From RECG01 sp964444805 (lineage in GTDB: Bacteria; Bacillota_I; Bacilli_A; Acholeplasmatales; Acholeplasmataceae): 41,837 nt of DNA. Numbering within the stretch: the first letter of the stretch is position 1; every line of letters begins with the position of its first letter. The notes beneath the pieces were generated by a model that worked only from the letters and a program-made list of their open reading frames with translations, did not search any database and was not told the DNA's origin. This document shows positions 32,768 to 41,825 of the stretch, piece after piece. Made by a program: the position numbers and the translations under genes. The DNA is taken from NCBI GenBank assembly GCA_964444805.1, contig CAYUIK010000037.1, forward strand, positions 1 through 41,837. The letters are read 5' to 3'.

Positions 32768-34090
32768 ATGCTTAGAGAAGTCATTGAAAAAGGCCATCAG
32801 AAAGCGATCGAAGACTATGTGAATGGCACGCATCCCTATGATCTTGCCGCGCAGTTCGAAGGTTTGACCGAAGCTGAAACGGACGTTTTTTTAAGATCGA
32901 TCAGCGACGCTGTGCTCGCCGATTTTTTGTCGTTTCTAAAAGCTGAAGATGCCGCACAGGTCTTCGAAAAACTCGACGTCATCAAGCAGAAGACACTCGT
33001 CGACATGATGGAACCCGATGACGCGACGGATGTCATCCAGGAGCTCGATCGGGATGCACGAGAAGAACTCGAGCATGCGCTTGAAGCGGATTCCGCGATT
33101 CGCGAACTGATCGCTTACGAGGAAGACGAAACGGGTTCGGCGATGACGAACCGAGTCGTTGTGCTGCATCCGCAGATGGATATAAAGACCGCGACGAAAA
33201 AAGTGATTCAAGAAGCGCCTCTGGTTGAAAGTATCAATACGCTCTTCGTCACGGACGAAGAGGGGGTGTTTCAAGGTGTTGTCATGCTGCGCGATCTGAT
33301 CAAGACGAAAGCACCTTCCAAGGTCGCGACGATCATGCGCGAGCACCCCTTCGTTTTCGCTACGGATCCCATTACGAAGTCGGCTCAGGCGCTCAGAAAT
33401 TATGGAATCTATGAAATGCCCGTCCTCGATCGTGACGGCACGCTGCGCGGCATGCTCACGCTCGATGACGCGCTCGATCTGTACCGTGAGGAAGCACAGG
33501 AAGACTTCGAGAAACTCGCAGCACTTCCGGAAACGATCGAAGGACCGTCCTATCGGGTCGCTCTTCATCGTTTGCCGTGGCTCGTAATCCTGCTGGGGCT
33601 TTCGATTCCGATCGCTCTTGTGACCTCGCTGTTCGAAGAAGTTCTTTCCGCTGTCGCGATTCTGATCGTATTCCAACCGCTGATTCTCGGGTCGGCCGGT
33701 AATGTCGCGACGCAGACGCTTGCCGTTACGCTCAAACTTTTCGCGAGTGATGAAAAGCGGATTGGAAACGATGCCAAAAGAGAAATACTGGCGGGGATGA
33801 TCAACGGTTTTTTTATTGGGCTGATCGCTTTTCTGATGACGTATCTGTTTTCGGTGATCAATGATTCGCTTACGACCGCACCGCTTACGATGTCCTTGGT
33901 CGTTGGCCTGTCGTTGTGGCTGACCGTCATCATCGCGCCCATCATCGCCATAGCGATTCCCGTTACGCTGCGCGCACTCAAATTCGACCCCGCTGTGGCT
34001 TCCGGCCCGTTCATTACGACGATCATCGATATCGCCGCCTTGTTCATCTATTTCGGGCTCGCGACGATGATGCTCGGAGGGGTGATCTAG
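32768..34090 (+). CDS. mgtE: MgtE-type magnesium transporter, paralogue 1
   Basis: The 440-residue protein has the MgtE order: N-terminal superhelical domain with acidic repeats (LKAEDAAQVFEKL, MEPDDATDVIQEL), a CBS pair (about 120-245), a plug helix, and a five-helix membrane domain. That domain ends in FDPAVASGPFITTIIDI, whose Asp belongs to the ion-selective pore. In known MgtE the N and CBS domains close the channel when internal Mg2+ is high. ATG 32768 follows AGGGGTGATGAC and is four nucleotides after the regulator stop. A second mgtE follows directly, so a heterodimer is conceivable, although known MgtEs are homodimers. Confidence 0.92.
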   Translation: MLREVIEKGHQKAIEDYVNGTHPYDLAAQFEGLTEAETDVFLRSISDAVLADFLSFLKAEDAAQVFEKLDVIKQKTLVDMMEPDDATDVIQELDRDAREELEHALEADSAIRELIAYEEDETGSAMTNRVVVLHPQMDIKTATKKVIQEAPLVESINTLFVTDEEGVFQGVVMLRDLIKTKAPSKVATIMREHPFVFATDPITKSAQALRNYGIYEMPVLDRDGTLRGMLTLDDALDLYREEAQEDFEKLAALPETIEGPSYRVALHRLPWLVILLGLSIPIALVTSLFEEVLSAVAILIVFQPLILGSAGNVATQTLAVTLKLFASDEKRIGNDAKREILAGMINGFFIGLIAFLMTYLFSVINDSLTTAPLTMSLVVGLSLWLTVIIAPIIAIAIPVTLRALKFDPAVASGPFITTIIDIAALFIYFGLATMMLGGVI

Positions 34091-35440
34091 ATGAAGAAAC
34101 CGCTGAAAAGACTTAAATTTCCGATGAGCGATGACGCATTCAAAAAAGCGATACGTAAGATGTATGCCTACGACCTCGTACTGAATTACTACGAGATGAA
34201 AGACGAGGAAAAGCATCGTTTTCTCAAACTTATACCGATGGATCAGCTCGTAGGGATGTTCGTTGAATTGCCGTTCGATCTGCAGGAAGAGATCGGAAAC
34301 GTGCTCGATTCGAGTAATCGGAAAGAATTGTTCAGAAGACTTCCGACCGATGAAATCAAGGAGTTTATCGAAGCGCTAGATGAAGATGAAAGAGATCGCT
34401 ATCTGGCCTTATTATCGAAGGTTCGAGCGAAAACGATTCGACTATTATTGGCTTATCAAGAGGATTTTGCCGCATCCATCATGACGACCGATTTTTTCAC
34501 CGTGACGCAGGATATGTCGGTTAAAGAGATTACGAATCACGTCATTACGACGTCGCGGGAAAACGACTATATCGATTTGATCTACGTCGTCACGGCCGAT
34601 GGAAGGCTCGTCGGATCGATCGAGCTCAAACAGTTGATCATCGCCCGTGGCGATGCACAACTCGCGCGGATCATGGAAAAGAGCGAGCACGTCCTTTCGG
34701 CCAGTGATTCGATCGAATGCGCGATCAAAACGGTTCAGGACTATGATTTACGGGCGATTCCGGTACTCGATGATGCGAATCGGATTCTCGGGATCATTAC
34801 CGCGGATGACGTCTTGGATGAGATCATCGATGGTGCCGATGAGGACTATCAGAAGATGGCACTTCTGAATGAGCACGAGGACTATCTTTCGGCTTTTTCG
34901 CGCTCGAAACAGCGTCTCCCCTGGCTCATGATCGCCGTCGTCATGAATCTCGTGATCGCGAGCATTCTTTCGATTTTCGAGGCGACACTCGCAGAAGTGA
35001 CGGCACTCGTGCTCTTTCAACCGTTGATTTTAGGCATGGCCGGTAATATCGGCACACAGGCACTCGCCGCTACGATTCTCGGGCTTCATCTCGAATCGTT
35101 CGAAAAGAAAAAGATTCCTAAGCGGCACGTCGGAAGGGAGGTTGCCGTCGGTGCGATGAACAGCATCATCCTCGCGGGACTCTCGATGGCGGTCGCCTAT
35201 CTCTTTCTTTCGCTCATTCCGACCGGATCGCAGGATCCACTTTCGTTCGCTTTCGTCGTGTTGATCGCCGTGTTCGGGGCGATGTTCGTCTCGTCTGTGA
35301 TGGGCGTTTTGATCCCGCTGACGTTAGACCGATTCGCGATCGATCCCGCTACGGCTTCCGGACCGATGATGACGACGATGAACGACCTTGTCGCGCTTGT
35401 GATCTATTTCGGAATCGCGACCGTGATGTTCATGTTGTGA
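34091..35440 (+). CDS. mgtE: MgtE-type magnesium transporter, paralogue 2
   Basis: The 449-residue product starts immediately after the stop of paralogue 1. It has the same domain order: N domain (PTDEIKEFIEALDEDE), CBS pair (VKEITNHVITTSRENDYIDLIYVVTADG onward), and membrane domain with QPLILGMAGNIGTQALA and the pore segment IDPATASGPMMTTMNDLVAL. The two paralogues have clearly diverged in the N domain, so this is an old duplication. Tandem placement suggests joint function or division of labour between metals. Confidence 0.92.
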   Translation: MKKPLKRLKFPMSDDAFKKAIRKMYAYDLVLNYYEMKDEEKHRFLKLIPMDQLVGMFVELPFDLQEEIGNVLDSSNRKELFRRLPTDEIKEFIEALDEDERDRYLALLSKVRAKTIRLLLAYQEDFAASIMTTDFFTVTQDMSVKEITNHVITTSRENDYIDLIYVVTADGRLVGSIELKQLIIARGDAQLARIMEKSEHVLSASDSIECAIKTVQDYDLRAIPVLDDANRILGIITADDVLDEIIDGADEDYQKMALLNEHEDYLSAFSRSKQRLPWLMIAVVMNLVIASILSIFEATLAEVTALVLFQPLILGMAGNIGTQALAATILGLHLESFEKKKIPKRHVGREVAVGAMNSIILAGLSMAVAYLFLSLIPTGSQDPLSFAFVVLIAVFGAMFVSSVMGVLIPLTLDRFAIDPATASGPMMTTMNDLVALVIYFGIATVMFML

Positions 35441-35463
35441 TATTTTGGAAAAAGAGTCAACCA

Positions 35464-35520
35464 TAGGGGTTCCGCTATCCATGTCTTTGACATGGCGGAA
35501 TCCCTTTGTTTTTGGTTTTT
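35464..35520 (+). terminator. Intrinsic terminator of the metal cluster
   Basis: A long imperfect hairpin pairs GGGGTTCCGC-TAT-CCATGTC with GACATGG-CGGAATCCC around a TTT loop, then TTTGTTTTTGG and a TTTTTT run. Confidence 0.8.
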
Positions 35521-35564
35521 TAGCGATACTCGGCGATTATTCGTGTCTGACGGGCCTTTTTTCA

Positions 35565-35573
35565 TGATATAAT
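35565..35573 (+). promoter_or_regulatory. Extended -10 promoter of the M32 peptidase operon
   Basis: TGA-TATAAT at 35565-35573, with a weak -35 TCTGAC (35546-35551). Confidence 0.6.
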
Positions 35574-35619
35574 GAACGTGTTCAACAAATATCATAAATG
35601 AGTGAAAGCAGGTCATTAC

Positions 35620-37110
35620 ATGGAACAATACCTTAAAATCTATCAAGAGAAAAGACGCGTTCTAAAGGCATTCGAGTATTATAACTGGATCGTCAATTGG
35701 GATCAGGAGACCGAAGCCCCCGATCGTTCGCTCGCTTATCGGACGAAACAGGTCGAGACCATGGCGAAGGAACAGTATCTTCACATGGCCGATCCGGCAT
35801 ACGTTGAGTCCATCGAAAAACTGTATGGGATGCGGGACCAACTCGATCACGATCTTTCGGTTGAGATCAGAAAGCAGTATCGGGATTTGCGCATCATCAA
35901 GAAAGTACCGAAAGATGAATACATCGCCTATCAGGTTTTGATCTCTTCAGCTTCGAAAGTTTGGGCCGAAGCGAAAGAAAAGGATGACTTTTCGTTGTTC
36001 GAACCGACGCTTGAAAAAGTGGTCGCCTTCAACAAAAAACTCGTCAAATACTTGAAAACGGACGAGCTCAAGGGCTATGACATCCTGCTTGACCTCTATG
36101 AAGAAGGTTTTGGTGTTGAACTCTATGACGCCTTTTTCTCACACCTTCGCGATGAGCTCGTACCTTTCGTCCGAGACGTCACGGACGCGCATAAAAGTCA
36201 ACGGTTCAGTCGTAAGCTGAAGGGGAATTTTCCGGTTGATCAGCAGCGCGCCTTTTCACAGTATTTAAAGGAAGTCTTTTGTTTTGATGGTGTCCTTAAA
36301 GAAAGCGTGCATCCCTTTACGTCGGGCGTGTCGAGTTCGGATACACGGATTACGACCCATTATGACGAAACCAATTTCACGTCGAGCATCTTCTCGACCA
36401 TTCATGAGATGGGACACGCGCTCTATGAATCACAAAACGATCCCAAGTATGACGATACGTTCCTACATGGCGGTACGAGTCTCGGCATGCACGAATCGCA
36501 GTCGCGTCTCTACGAGAACATGATCGGTCGCTCAAAGGCTTTTTGGGACACGCATTATTCTAAGCTCGTTGCGACGTTTCCGAAACAGCTTAAGAACGTC
36601 GAACTCGATGAGTTCCATCGGTTCATCAATCATTCCAAGCGATCGCTGATTCGCATCGAAGCGGACGAGTTGACATATGCGCTGCACGTCATGGTCCGTT
36701 ATGAACTCGAAAAGTCGTTGATCAATGGTCGACTGAAAGTCGCGGATCTCCCGAAGAAATGGAAGACGCTCATGACCCGATATGTCGGTAAGCGTCCCAA
36801 GACCGACCGTGAAGGCGTCCTGCAGGACATTCACTGGTCGTTCGGGTCGTTCGGATATTTTCCGACATACGCTTTAGGGTCCGCCTATGCGTCTCAGATC
36901 TATGTCGCGATGGCTCAGGATCTCGACATCGATCAAGCGATTCGGGAAAACCGGATCACAGACATCAACAACTGGCTGAAAGATCACATTCACGTTTACG
37001 CGTCATCCAAGACACCGAAAGAACTGATGCGATCATCGACCGGTGAGGATTTCAATCCGCGCTATTATGTCGATTATCTCAAGGACAAGTTCGCGTTATC
37101 GAAGGAGTAG
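35620..37110 (+). CDS. M32 family metallocarboxypeptidase (Taq carboxypeptidase type)
   Basis: The 496-residue cytoplasmic enzyme removes C-terminal residues from peptides, with broad specificity in known members. The zinc motif HEMGH (262-266) lies in the M32 context TIHEMGHALYESQ. Further family blocks are HESQSRLYEN, which supplies the third ligand Glu, IRIEADELTY, and the C-terminal GSFGYFPTYALGSAYASQI. I use ATG 35620 after AGGT. A GTG six codons earlier is possible. It is first in an operon with serine dehydratase (2-nt gap), so peptide breakdown may be linked to serine catabolism. Confidence 0.95.
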   Translation: MEQYLKIYQEKRRVLKAFEYYNWIVNWDQETEAPDRSLAYRTKQVETMAKEQYLHMADPAYVESIEKLYGMRDQLDHDLSVEIRKQYRDLRIIKKVPKDEYIAYQVLISSASKVWAEAKEKDDFSLFEPTLEKVVAFNKKLVKYLKTDELKGYDILLDLYEEGFGVELYDAFFSHLRDELVPFVRDVTDAHKSQRFSRKLKGNFPVDQQRAFSQYLKEVFCFDGVLKESVHPFTSGVSSSDTRITTHYDETNFTSSIFSTIHEMGHALYESQNDPKYDDTFLHGGTSLGMHESQSRLYENMIGRSKAFWDTHYSKLVATFPKQLKNVELDEFHRFINHSKRSLIRIEADELTYALHVMVRYELEKSLINGRLKVADLPKKWKTLMTRYVGKRPKTDREGVLQDIHWSFGSFGYFPTYALGSAYASQIYVAMAQDLDIDQAIRENRITDINNWLKDHIHVYASSKTPKELMRSSTGEDFNPRYYVDYLKDKFALSKE

Positions 37111-37112
37111 AC

Positions 37113-38300
37113 ATGCTTTCGCTTCGTTCGCTTTACCAGATCGGATACGGTCCGTCGAGTTCGCATACGATGGGACCGGCAAAAGCTTGTCGAATCGTTA
37201 AAAAGCGGTATCCGGATCTCGATCGCTATGCGATTCTCTTGTATAACTCGTTCGCGTTGACCGGAACGGGGCATCTGACGAAAGAAGCGATTACGGAATC
37301 GCTTTCTCCGGCTCATGTGCGTTTTTCGACAGCGATCGATCTCAACAAGCACCCGAACACGATGCGTATCGAGGGTTTTCGCGGTGACACGTCGGTCGTC
37401 ATGAAGGAAGCGGTGAGCGTCGGCGGCGGTCGTATCGTTTTCAGTGACGAGGAAGACGAAGAAAAAACGGTCTATTTCCTCGATTCGTTTAAGGACATCA
37501 AGAAGTATTGCAAGAAAGAGAACATGACCCTCGCCGAATACGTCTTCGCGCACGAGGACGAAGGATTCGCGGATTATCTGAAGGAGATCTGGCAAACGAT
37601 GCGTCGCTCGATCGAGCGTGGTCTCGTTACGCAAGGCGTTTTGCCGGGTCCGCTCAAGTTGAAACGGAAAGCGGGCGACCTCTTCCAAAAACATACCAAA
37701 GGTAACTGGAACAACAGGTTGCTCGCGAGCTATGCGCTCGCGGTCAGTGAAGAAAACGCGAGCGGAAACATCATCGTCACGGCACCGACATGTGGCGCTT
37801 GTGGGGTTTTGCCGGCTGTTCTGTATCACGCGGAAGCGAGCGAAAAGGACATTCTTGCTGCGCTCGCGGTCGCTGGTATCATCGGTAATCTCATTAAACA
37901 CAACGCGTCGATTAGCGGAGCCGTCGCCGGTTGTCAGGCTGAGATCGGCAGTGCCTGTTCGATGGCCGCCGCTGCTTGGGCGACCCTCGAGGGATTATCT
38001 CCCGATCAGGTCGAATACGCCGCCGAGATCGCCATGGAACACCATCTAGGACTGACGTGTGACCCGGTTAACGGGTATGTACAGATTCCCTGTATCGAAC
38101 GAAATGCCGTCGCTGCACTTCGTGCCGTGGACGCTGCTGGATTATCTTATTTTTTAACCGATTCAAGGAAGGTATCCTTTGATACCGTCGTCAAGACGAT
38201 GTATCAGACGGGACTCGACCTTTCCCCATCATACAAGGAGACATCCCAAGGAGGACTAGCCTATTACTACAAAGATGAAGACGATGTTAACTGTTGGTGA
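37113..38300 (+). CDS. sdaA: Iron-sulfur L-serine dehydratase, single chain
   Basis: The enzyme deaminates L-serine to pyruvate and ammonia using a [4Fe-4S] cluster. The N-terminal beta part begins SLYQIGYGPSSSHTMGP, and the alpha part carries SENASGN-like EENASGN, APTCGACGVLPA and SGAVAGCQAEIG. Cluster cysteines are Cys274, Cys316 (LTCDPV) and Cys327 (IPCIERN), with the 42 and 11 spacing known from the Legionella enzyme. The penultimate residue is Cys394, matching the C-terminal cysteine that ligates the cluster in that enzyme's resting state. At 395 aa it is shorter than the usual 450 or so, mostly in the N-terminal domain. It overlaps the methyltransferase gene by 26 nt. Confidence 0.93.
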   Translation: MLSLRSLYQIGYGPSSSHTMGPAKACRIVKKRYPDLDRYAILLYNSFALTGTGHLTKEAITESLSPAHVRFSTAIDLNKHPNTMRIEGFRGDTSVVMKEAVSVGGGRIVFSDEEDEEKTVYFLDSFKDIKKYCKKENMTLAEYVFAHEDEGFADYLKEIWQTMRRSIERGLVTQGVLPGPLKLKRKAGDLFQKHTKGNWNNRLLASYALAVSEENASGNIIVTAPTCGACGVLPAVLYHAEASEKDILAALAVAGIIGNLIKHNASISGAVAGCQAEIGSACSMAAAAWATLEGLSPDQVEYAAEIAMEHHLGLTCDPVNGYVQIPCIERNAVAALRAVDAAGLSYFLTDSRKVSFDTVVKTMYQTGLDLSPSYKETSQGGLAYYYKDEDDVNCW

Positions 38301-39564
38301 TCGTATCGACGTCGTGGCCCACGACCTCGACTACCAGGGCCAGGGTGTCGCACGTTTCGAAGGATACGTTCTTTTCGTACCTGGACTTCTTCCCGGAGAA
38401 GAAGCACTCGTTCAGGTCGGACGAATCAAGAAACGTTTTGGAATCGCCCATGTCGTATCCTTACGCAAGCTCAGTGGGCTACGCTCACGACACTTGCTCG
38501 CTTTAGGGAGCGTGGATCTCGTGCATCTCGATGTCAAAGCACAGTGCGAGTGGCAGAAGGAAACGACGATGGAGACCTTGCAGAAGATTGCCGGCATCCG
38601 TCAAAACGTTAAAGAGATCCTATGTACGAAGCGCGTGTTTCACTACCGGAACAAGGTTGCCTTTCACGTCCTCGATAAGCGGTTTTTGACGCTTGGTCTA
38701 TTCGCCAGCACGAGTCACCGACTCGTGCCTGTCCGAAATTTCTTACTAGCGAGCAAAAAGGCCAATGAAGTCCTCGAACGCGTGAGCACGAGTAAGCTCG
38801 AGGTCCCTGACCTCGTGCATTTCGTCATGCGCACCAATCCGAAGGACGAGGTACTCGTTACGCTCGTAACGAATAAAAAGGATGCGAAGGGACTCGGCGT
38901 CCTCGTCGATTGTCTGAAAGAAATCGAAGGCGTGGTCGGAATTACGCATAACATCAAGGAAGAAGAGAAGAAGATTCTCGGGTCGAAGTCGAACGTTCTT
39001 TTCGGTCAGAACAGGATCGAAATGCCGCTCAAGGACTTTTTTGTCGAGATCGATGACCGGTCCTTTTTCCAAGTCAACGAAGAGGTTTCCGACTTGGTGT
39101 TTCGTGAAATCGAAAAACGAATCGAACCGGATTCGCGCGTGATCGACGCTTATAGCGGAATCGGGTCGATCGGGTTTTATCTTGCTCATAACATGAAGCG
39201 CGTCACGATGATCGAGACACAGGAAAGAAATGTCGCCATGGCGAAGGCGATCCTTTCGAAACAGGGCTTCAAAAATGTCGATATCATCGAAAAGGATGTC
39301 AGTCAGGCGAAGTTACCCGGACATGACGTTTTAATCGTGGATCCGCCCCGACACGGGTTATCCGAACGTTTCATCAACCGAATTCTCGCTGATCCATCGA
39401 AGCGCATGTTCTACCTTTCTTGTGATGCGAAGTCGCTTTCGCGCGATCTCATGAAACTCAAGACGATCTATCGGATCGAGGAAGTTATCCCGATTCGCAT
39501 GTTTCCCCAAACATCAGCGATCGAGACGCTCGTCGTGCTTAGAAAAAAGGAGATGGTCGGTTGA
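38275..39564 (+). CDS. TrmA/RlmCD-type 23S rRNA (uracil-C5) methyltransferase
   Basis: This 429-residue SAM-dependent enzyme methylates uracil in RNA, most likely 23S rRNA. It has an N-terminal TRAM domain (VGDRIDVVAHDLDYQGQGVARFEGYVLFVPGLLPGE region), a SAM-binding loop DAYSGIGSIGFYLA, VDPPRHGL, the catalytic cysteine in YLSCDAKSL and the end block MFPQTSAIETLVVL. The cluster-binding cysteines CxxxxxCxxC found between TRAM and the central domain of RlmD are absent (only a single Cys in KAQCEWQ), as in some Gram-positive relatives. The start is inside the serine dehydratase gene. The ATG at 38284 is an alternative. Confidence 0.88.
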   Translation: MKTMLTVGDRIDVVAHDLDYQGQGVARFEGYVLFVPGLLPGEEALVQVGRIKKRFGIAHVVSLRKLSGLRSRHLLALGSVDLVHLDVKAQCEWQKETTMETLQKIAGIRQNVKEILCTKRVFHYRNKVAFHVLDKRFLTLGLFASTSHRLVPVRNFLLASKKANEVLERVSTSKLEVPDLVHFVMRTNPKDEVLVTLVTNKKDAKGLGVLVDCLKEIEGVVGITHNIKEEEKKILGSKSNVLFGQNRIEMPLKDFFVEIDDRSFFQVNEEVSDLVFREIEKRIEPDSRVIDAYSGIGSIGFYLAHNMKRVTMIETQERNVAMAKAILSKQGFKNVDIIEKDVSQAKLPGHDVLIVDPPRHGLSERFINRILADPSKRMFYLSCDAKSLSRDLMKLKTIYRIEEVIPIRMFPQTSAIETLVVLRKKEMVG

Positions 39565-40496
39565 TTCGATCCTATGCAGGTAAAGCGGTTATCGCGTTCT
39601 TTCTAATGGGAATCATGTTGAGCGTCTTGCTCATCAAGATCGATCGCTGGTCGATCAGCATTTTGGCTACGTGCTCGTTTTTCCTTGTCGTGGGTCTTTT
39701 TCAGGCGTTACTGGTTGAAGAGCGAGAACTAAAAATAAAGACCTTTTATCCGCGATGGATCGAAAGTCTTTTTCTTGTTTCGGGTATGATTCTTACGTAC
39801 GCGTTGAGCGTGATCTTCGGCGTTGATGCCGTGATCGCTTCGGCCTTGATCGGCGTGCTGGCTTATGTCTTTATGAGAGATTACGCGACAGCGATCTATT
39901 GTGGGTCTTTCGCCGGCATGACGGCATCCGTGCTGATCGAGCCGGTCATGATGGGTCTTGTTGCTGCTATTTTGGTCATCGTCTATGGGTTGACGAAGGG
40001 TCTGTTGACTGGTTTTGGCGGGAAGCTCGGAACACTCGCCATGATTTCGACCTTTTCGACGGTCATCTTTCTTAATCGCGATTTTCTCGTCGTCACGTTA
40101 CCGCAATATGATCCGATTATTTTGGTCGTCATCGCCGCTTTCGGTGCGATCATTCCTTATGTCATGCAGCATCGGTATCGACAGGATCCGGTCTTCGCTT
40201 CCGCGGGCCCGAGTCTTTTGTTCGCACTCGTTTCGATCCCTCTCTTTTCGCTCGGGGCTTTTTACAGCGGCGTGTTCTTTTCGGCGAGTTTCATCGGCAT
40301 GTCCGATCGAACGAGGCTTAAAAACGTTTACTGGGTCCTTTTGTCCGGTTTGGTTCTCGGCGTTCTATATGATCTGATGGCACCTCTTTTCAATGGTGCG
40401 GGAGGAAAACTCGGGACGCTCGCGCTTCTTTCCGTTCTGATCGTTTTCGGTTTCGAAAAGGTCGTGACACGAATCACGTTTCGTAAAAAAGCGTAG
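39561..40496 (+). CDS. Polytopic membrane protein with internal duplication
   Basis: The 311-residue product has about nine or ten hydrophobic segments and no signal for a known enzyme. Two halves carry matching motifs: GLLTGFGGKLGTLAMIS in the middle and PLFNGAGGKLGTLALLS near the end, preceded by CGSFAGMTAS and SASFIGMSDR respectively. That suggests a duplicated unit of about four or five helices, as in many transporters and channels. I cannot name the family. TTG 39561 overlaps the methyltransferase stop (TTGA) with GGAGA ahead. A terminator follows at 40552. Confidence 0.7.
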   Translation: MIRSYAGKAVIAFFLMGIMLSVLLIKIDRWSISILATCSFFLVVGLFQALLVEERELKIKTFYPRWIESLFLVSGMILTYALSVIFGVDAVIASALIGVLAYVFMRDYATAIYCGSFAGMTASVLIEPVMMGLVAAILVIVYGLTKGLLTGFGGKLGTLAMISTFSTVIFLNRDFLVVTLPQYDPIILVVIAAFGAIIPYVMQHRYRQDPVFASAGPSLLFALVSIPLFSLGAFYSGVFFSASFIGMSDRTRLKNVYWVLLSGLVLGVLYDLMAPLFNGAGGKLGTLALLSVLIVFGFEKVVTRITFRKKA

Positions 40497-40551
40497 CACG
40501 CATGTCGTTGGGCGAGATCGTCCATTCTATCGTTTCTATCGTATTATGATC

Positions 40552-40573
40552 CGGTCCTTGGGGCCGTTTTTTT
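40552..40573 (+). terminator. Intrinsic terminator of the M32-sdaA-methyltransferase operon
   Basis: A 6-bp stem CGGTCC/GGGCCG (one G-T pair) with a TTG loop is followed by seven Ts. Confidence 0.85.
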
Positions 40574-40697
40574 GTATGTAAAGACCCGTTTTCATCTTAA
40601 GGCAGTATTTTTGATTGGTTGGATCGATACGTAGTTTGTTCGATTCGGAATATGCATGTTGTCATGTCTTTCTTGTAGAAATCATCGAATATTAGGT

Positions 40698-41555
40698 TCA
40701 AGTCAGGTAAACGACGGAATCGGTAACCGGAAGATAGCCGATTTTCTGGTATATATCGTTCGATGTCGGGTTAGAGAGATCGGTATAGAGCGTGACGATC
40801 CGATACGTTTCAAGTAACATGTTTGTGAACATGCCGACACTGACCGTTGCGTATCCCCGGCGTCGATAGGGTTTTGGCGTGAAAACGTAGGATACGGTCA
40901 CGATGTCTTTGAAAGGGCGTTCTTTACCGACCATGGAAACGGGGATGTTTTTATGTTTGAGAAGATAGAGCGTATGGTTTTCGATCTTGTCTTGCAGTCT
41001 TCGTTCGATTTGGTCTTGTTTCACGTTCTCACCGACTTCATGATAGAACGTCTTGAACCATTCCAAGAGAAGGAAGGTATCCTTTTTTGTCGCAGGTACC
41101 AGACGAACATCCTCCATTTTGTGATAGAGGGATGTGGTCGTTTGATAGATGCGCTGTTTCATTTTCGTTTTCATCGTTTTTCCGGTCGTCTTTTCATAGG
41201 CAGATCGAAACGCTTTCGCGATATGCAGCGGTCCGATGATTCCCGGAAACGACACGTTTCGATCGATCAGCTGGTAAAGCGCGAATTGGTATAGAAGCGG
41301 ATTCGTACTCGTCGCGTAAAGGATGATATAGAGACCGGACATGACCATGACGAGGACCTCGTCATGGTAGGTAATCGTCCAGTAGATCTCGTTTTCGTCT
41401 CTTTGACGCGATCCGTTTCGCGAAAGAATCCCCAACATGAGACCGTTCGTGACCTCGTGCTCCATGAGCACATGACCACATGCGTCAAGGAGACGAGAAG
41501 CGAAGTCGTATTCGGTCAGGCGTGGGATTACATGATTTTTTTCCGCTGTTTCCAT
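40698..41555 (-). CDS. GNAT-family N-acetyltransferase
   Basis: The 285-residue protein has an N-terminal region of about 150 residues of unassigned fold and a C-terminal GNAT domain. The acetyl-CoA binding block reads PKPYRRRGYATVSVGMF (motif A, R/Q-x-x-G-x-A like), followed by LYTDLSNPTSNDIYQKIGY, typical of the FR47/GNAT branch. The acceptor substrate is unknown. The ATG at 41555 follows GAGGTACT. It is monocistronic or cotranscribed with the small membrane gene upstream (72-nt gap). No terminator is seen after it. Confidence 0.85.
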   Translation of the reverse strand: METAEKNHVIPRLTEYDFASRLLDACGHVLMEHEVTNGLMLGILSRNGSRQRDENEIYWTITYHDEVLVMVMSGLYIILYATSTNPLLYQFALYQLIDRNVSFPGIIGPLHIAKAFRSAYEKTTGKTMKTKMKQRIYQTTTSLYHKMEDVRLVPATKKDTFLLLEWFKTFYHEVGENVKQDQIERRLQDKIENHTLYLLKHKNIPVSMVGKERPFKDIVTVSYVFTPKPYRRRGYATVSVGMFTNMLLETYRIVTLYTDLSNPTSNDIYQKIGYLPVTDSVVYLT

Positions 41556-41627
41556 GAGTCAGTACCTCGTCTTTCAATAGGGTTTCAGGCGTCTTTCGTG
41601 CTTGAATGTTGTCTTCAACACGTCATG

Positions 41628-41825
41628 TTATGTTTTATCCGGAATGAAATAGAAGAACCAGAGACACCAGAGAAGATTTAACAGTTGCCAAAGAGGCTCG
41701 CTCTTCGTCAAGACACCGATGATCGCATCGATGTTGAGCAGGACCAAAAACCCGAGAAATCCCAGATACCAGGTGCTCTTCGGTTGATACGTGTTTCTCG
41801 CGGAATCACTCGTGTAGGATGCCAT
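41628..41825 (-). CDS. Small membrane protein (DUF3796-like), possibly N-terminally truncated
   Basis: The 65-residue product has two hydrophobic segments and the sequence WYLGFLGFLVLL followed by LWFFYFIPD, which resembles my recollection of the DUF3796 family. Its frame stays open for four codons upstream to the window edge and there is no ribosome site before the ATG at 41825, so the true start may lie outside. Function unknown. Confidence 0.5.
   Translation of the reverse strand: MASYTSDSARNTYQPKSTWYLGFLGFLVLLNIDAIIGVLTKSEPLWQLLNLLWCLWFFYFIPDKT

Noticed and set aside
32936..34216. 426-residue minus-strand frame opposite the mgtE genes
   Set aside because: The plus strand encodes two clear MgtE proteins. 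The antisense frame is rich in Arg, Asp and His from codon shadowing and has no family features.
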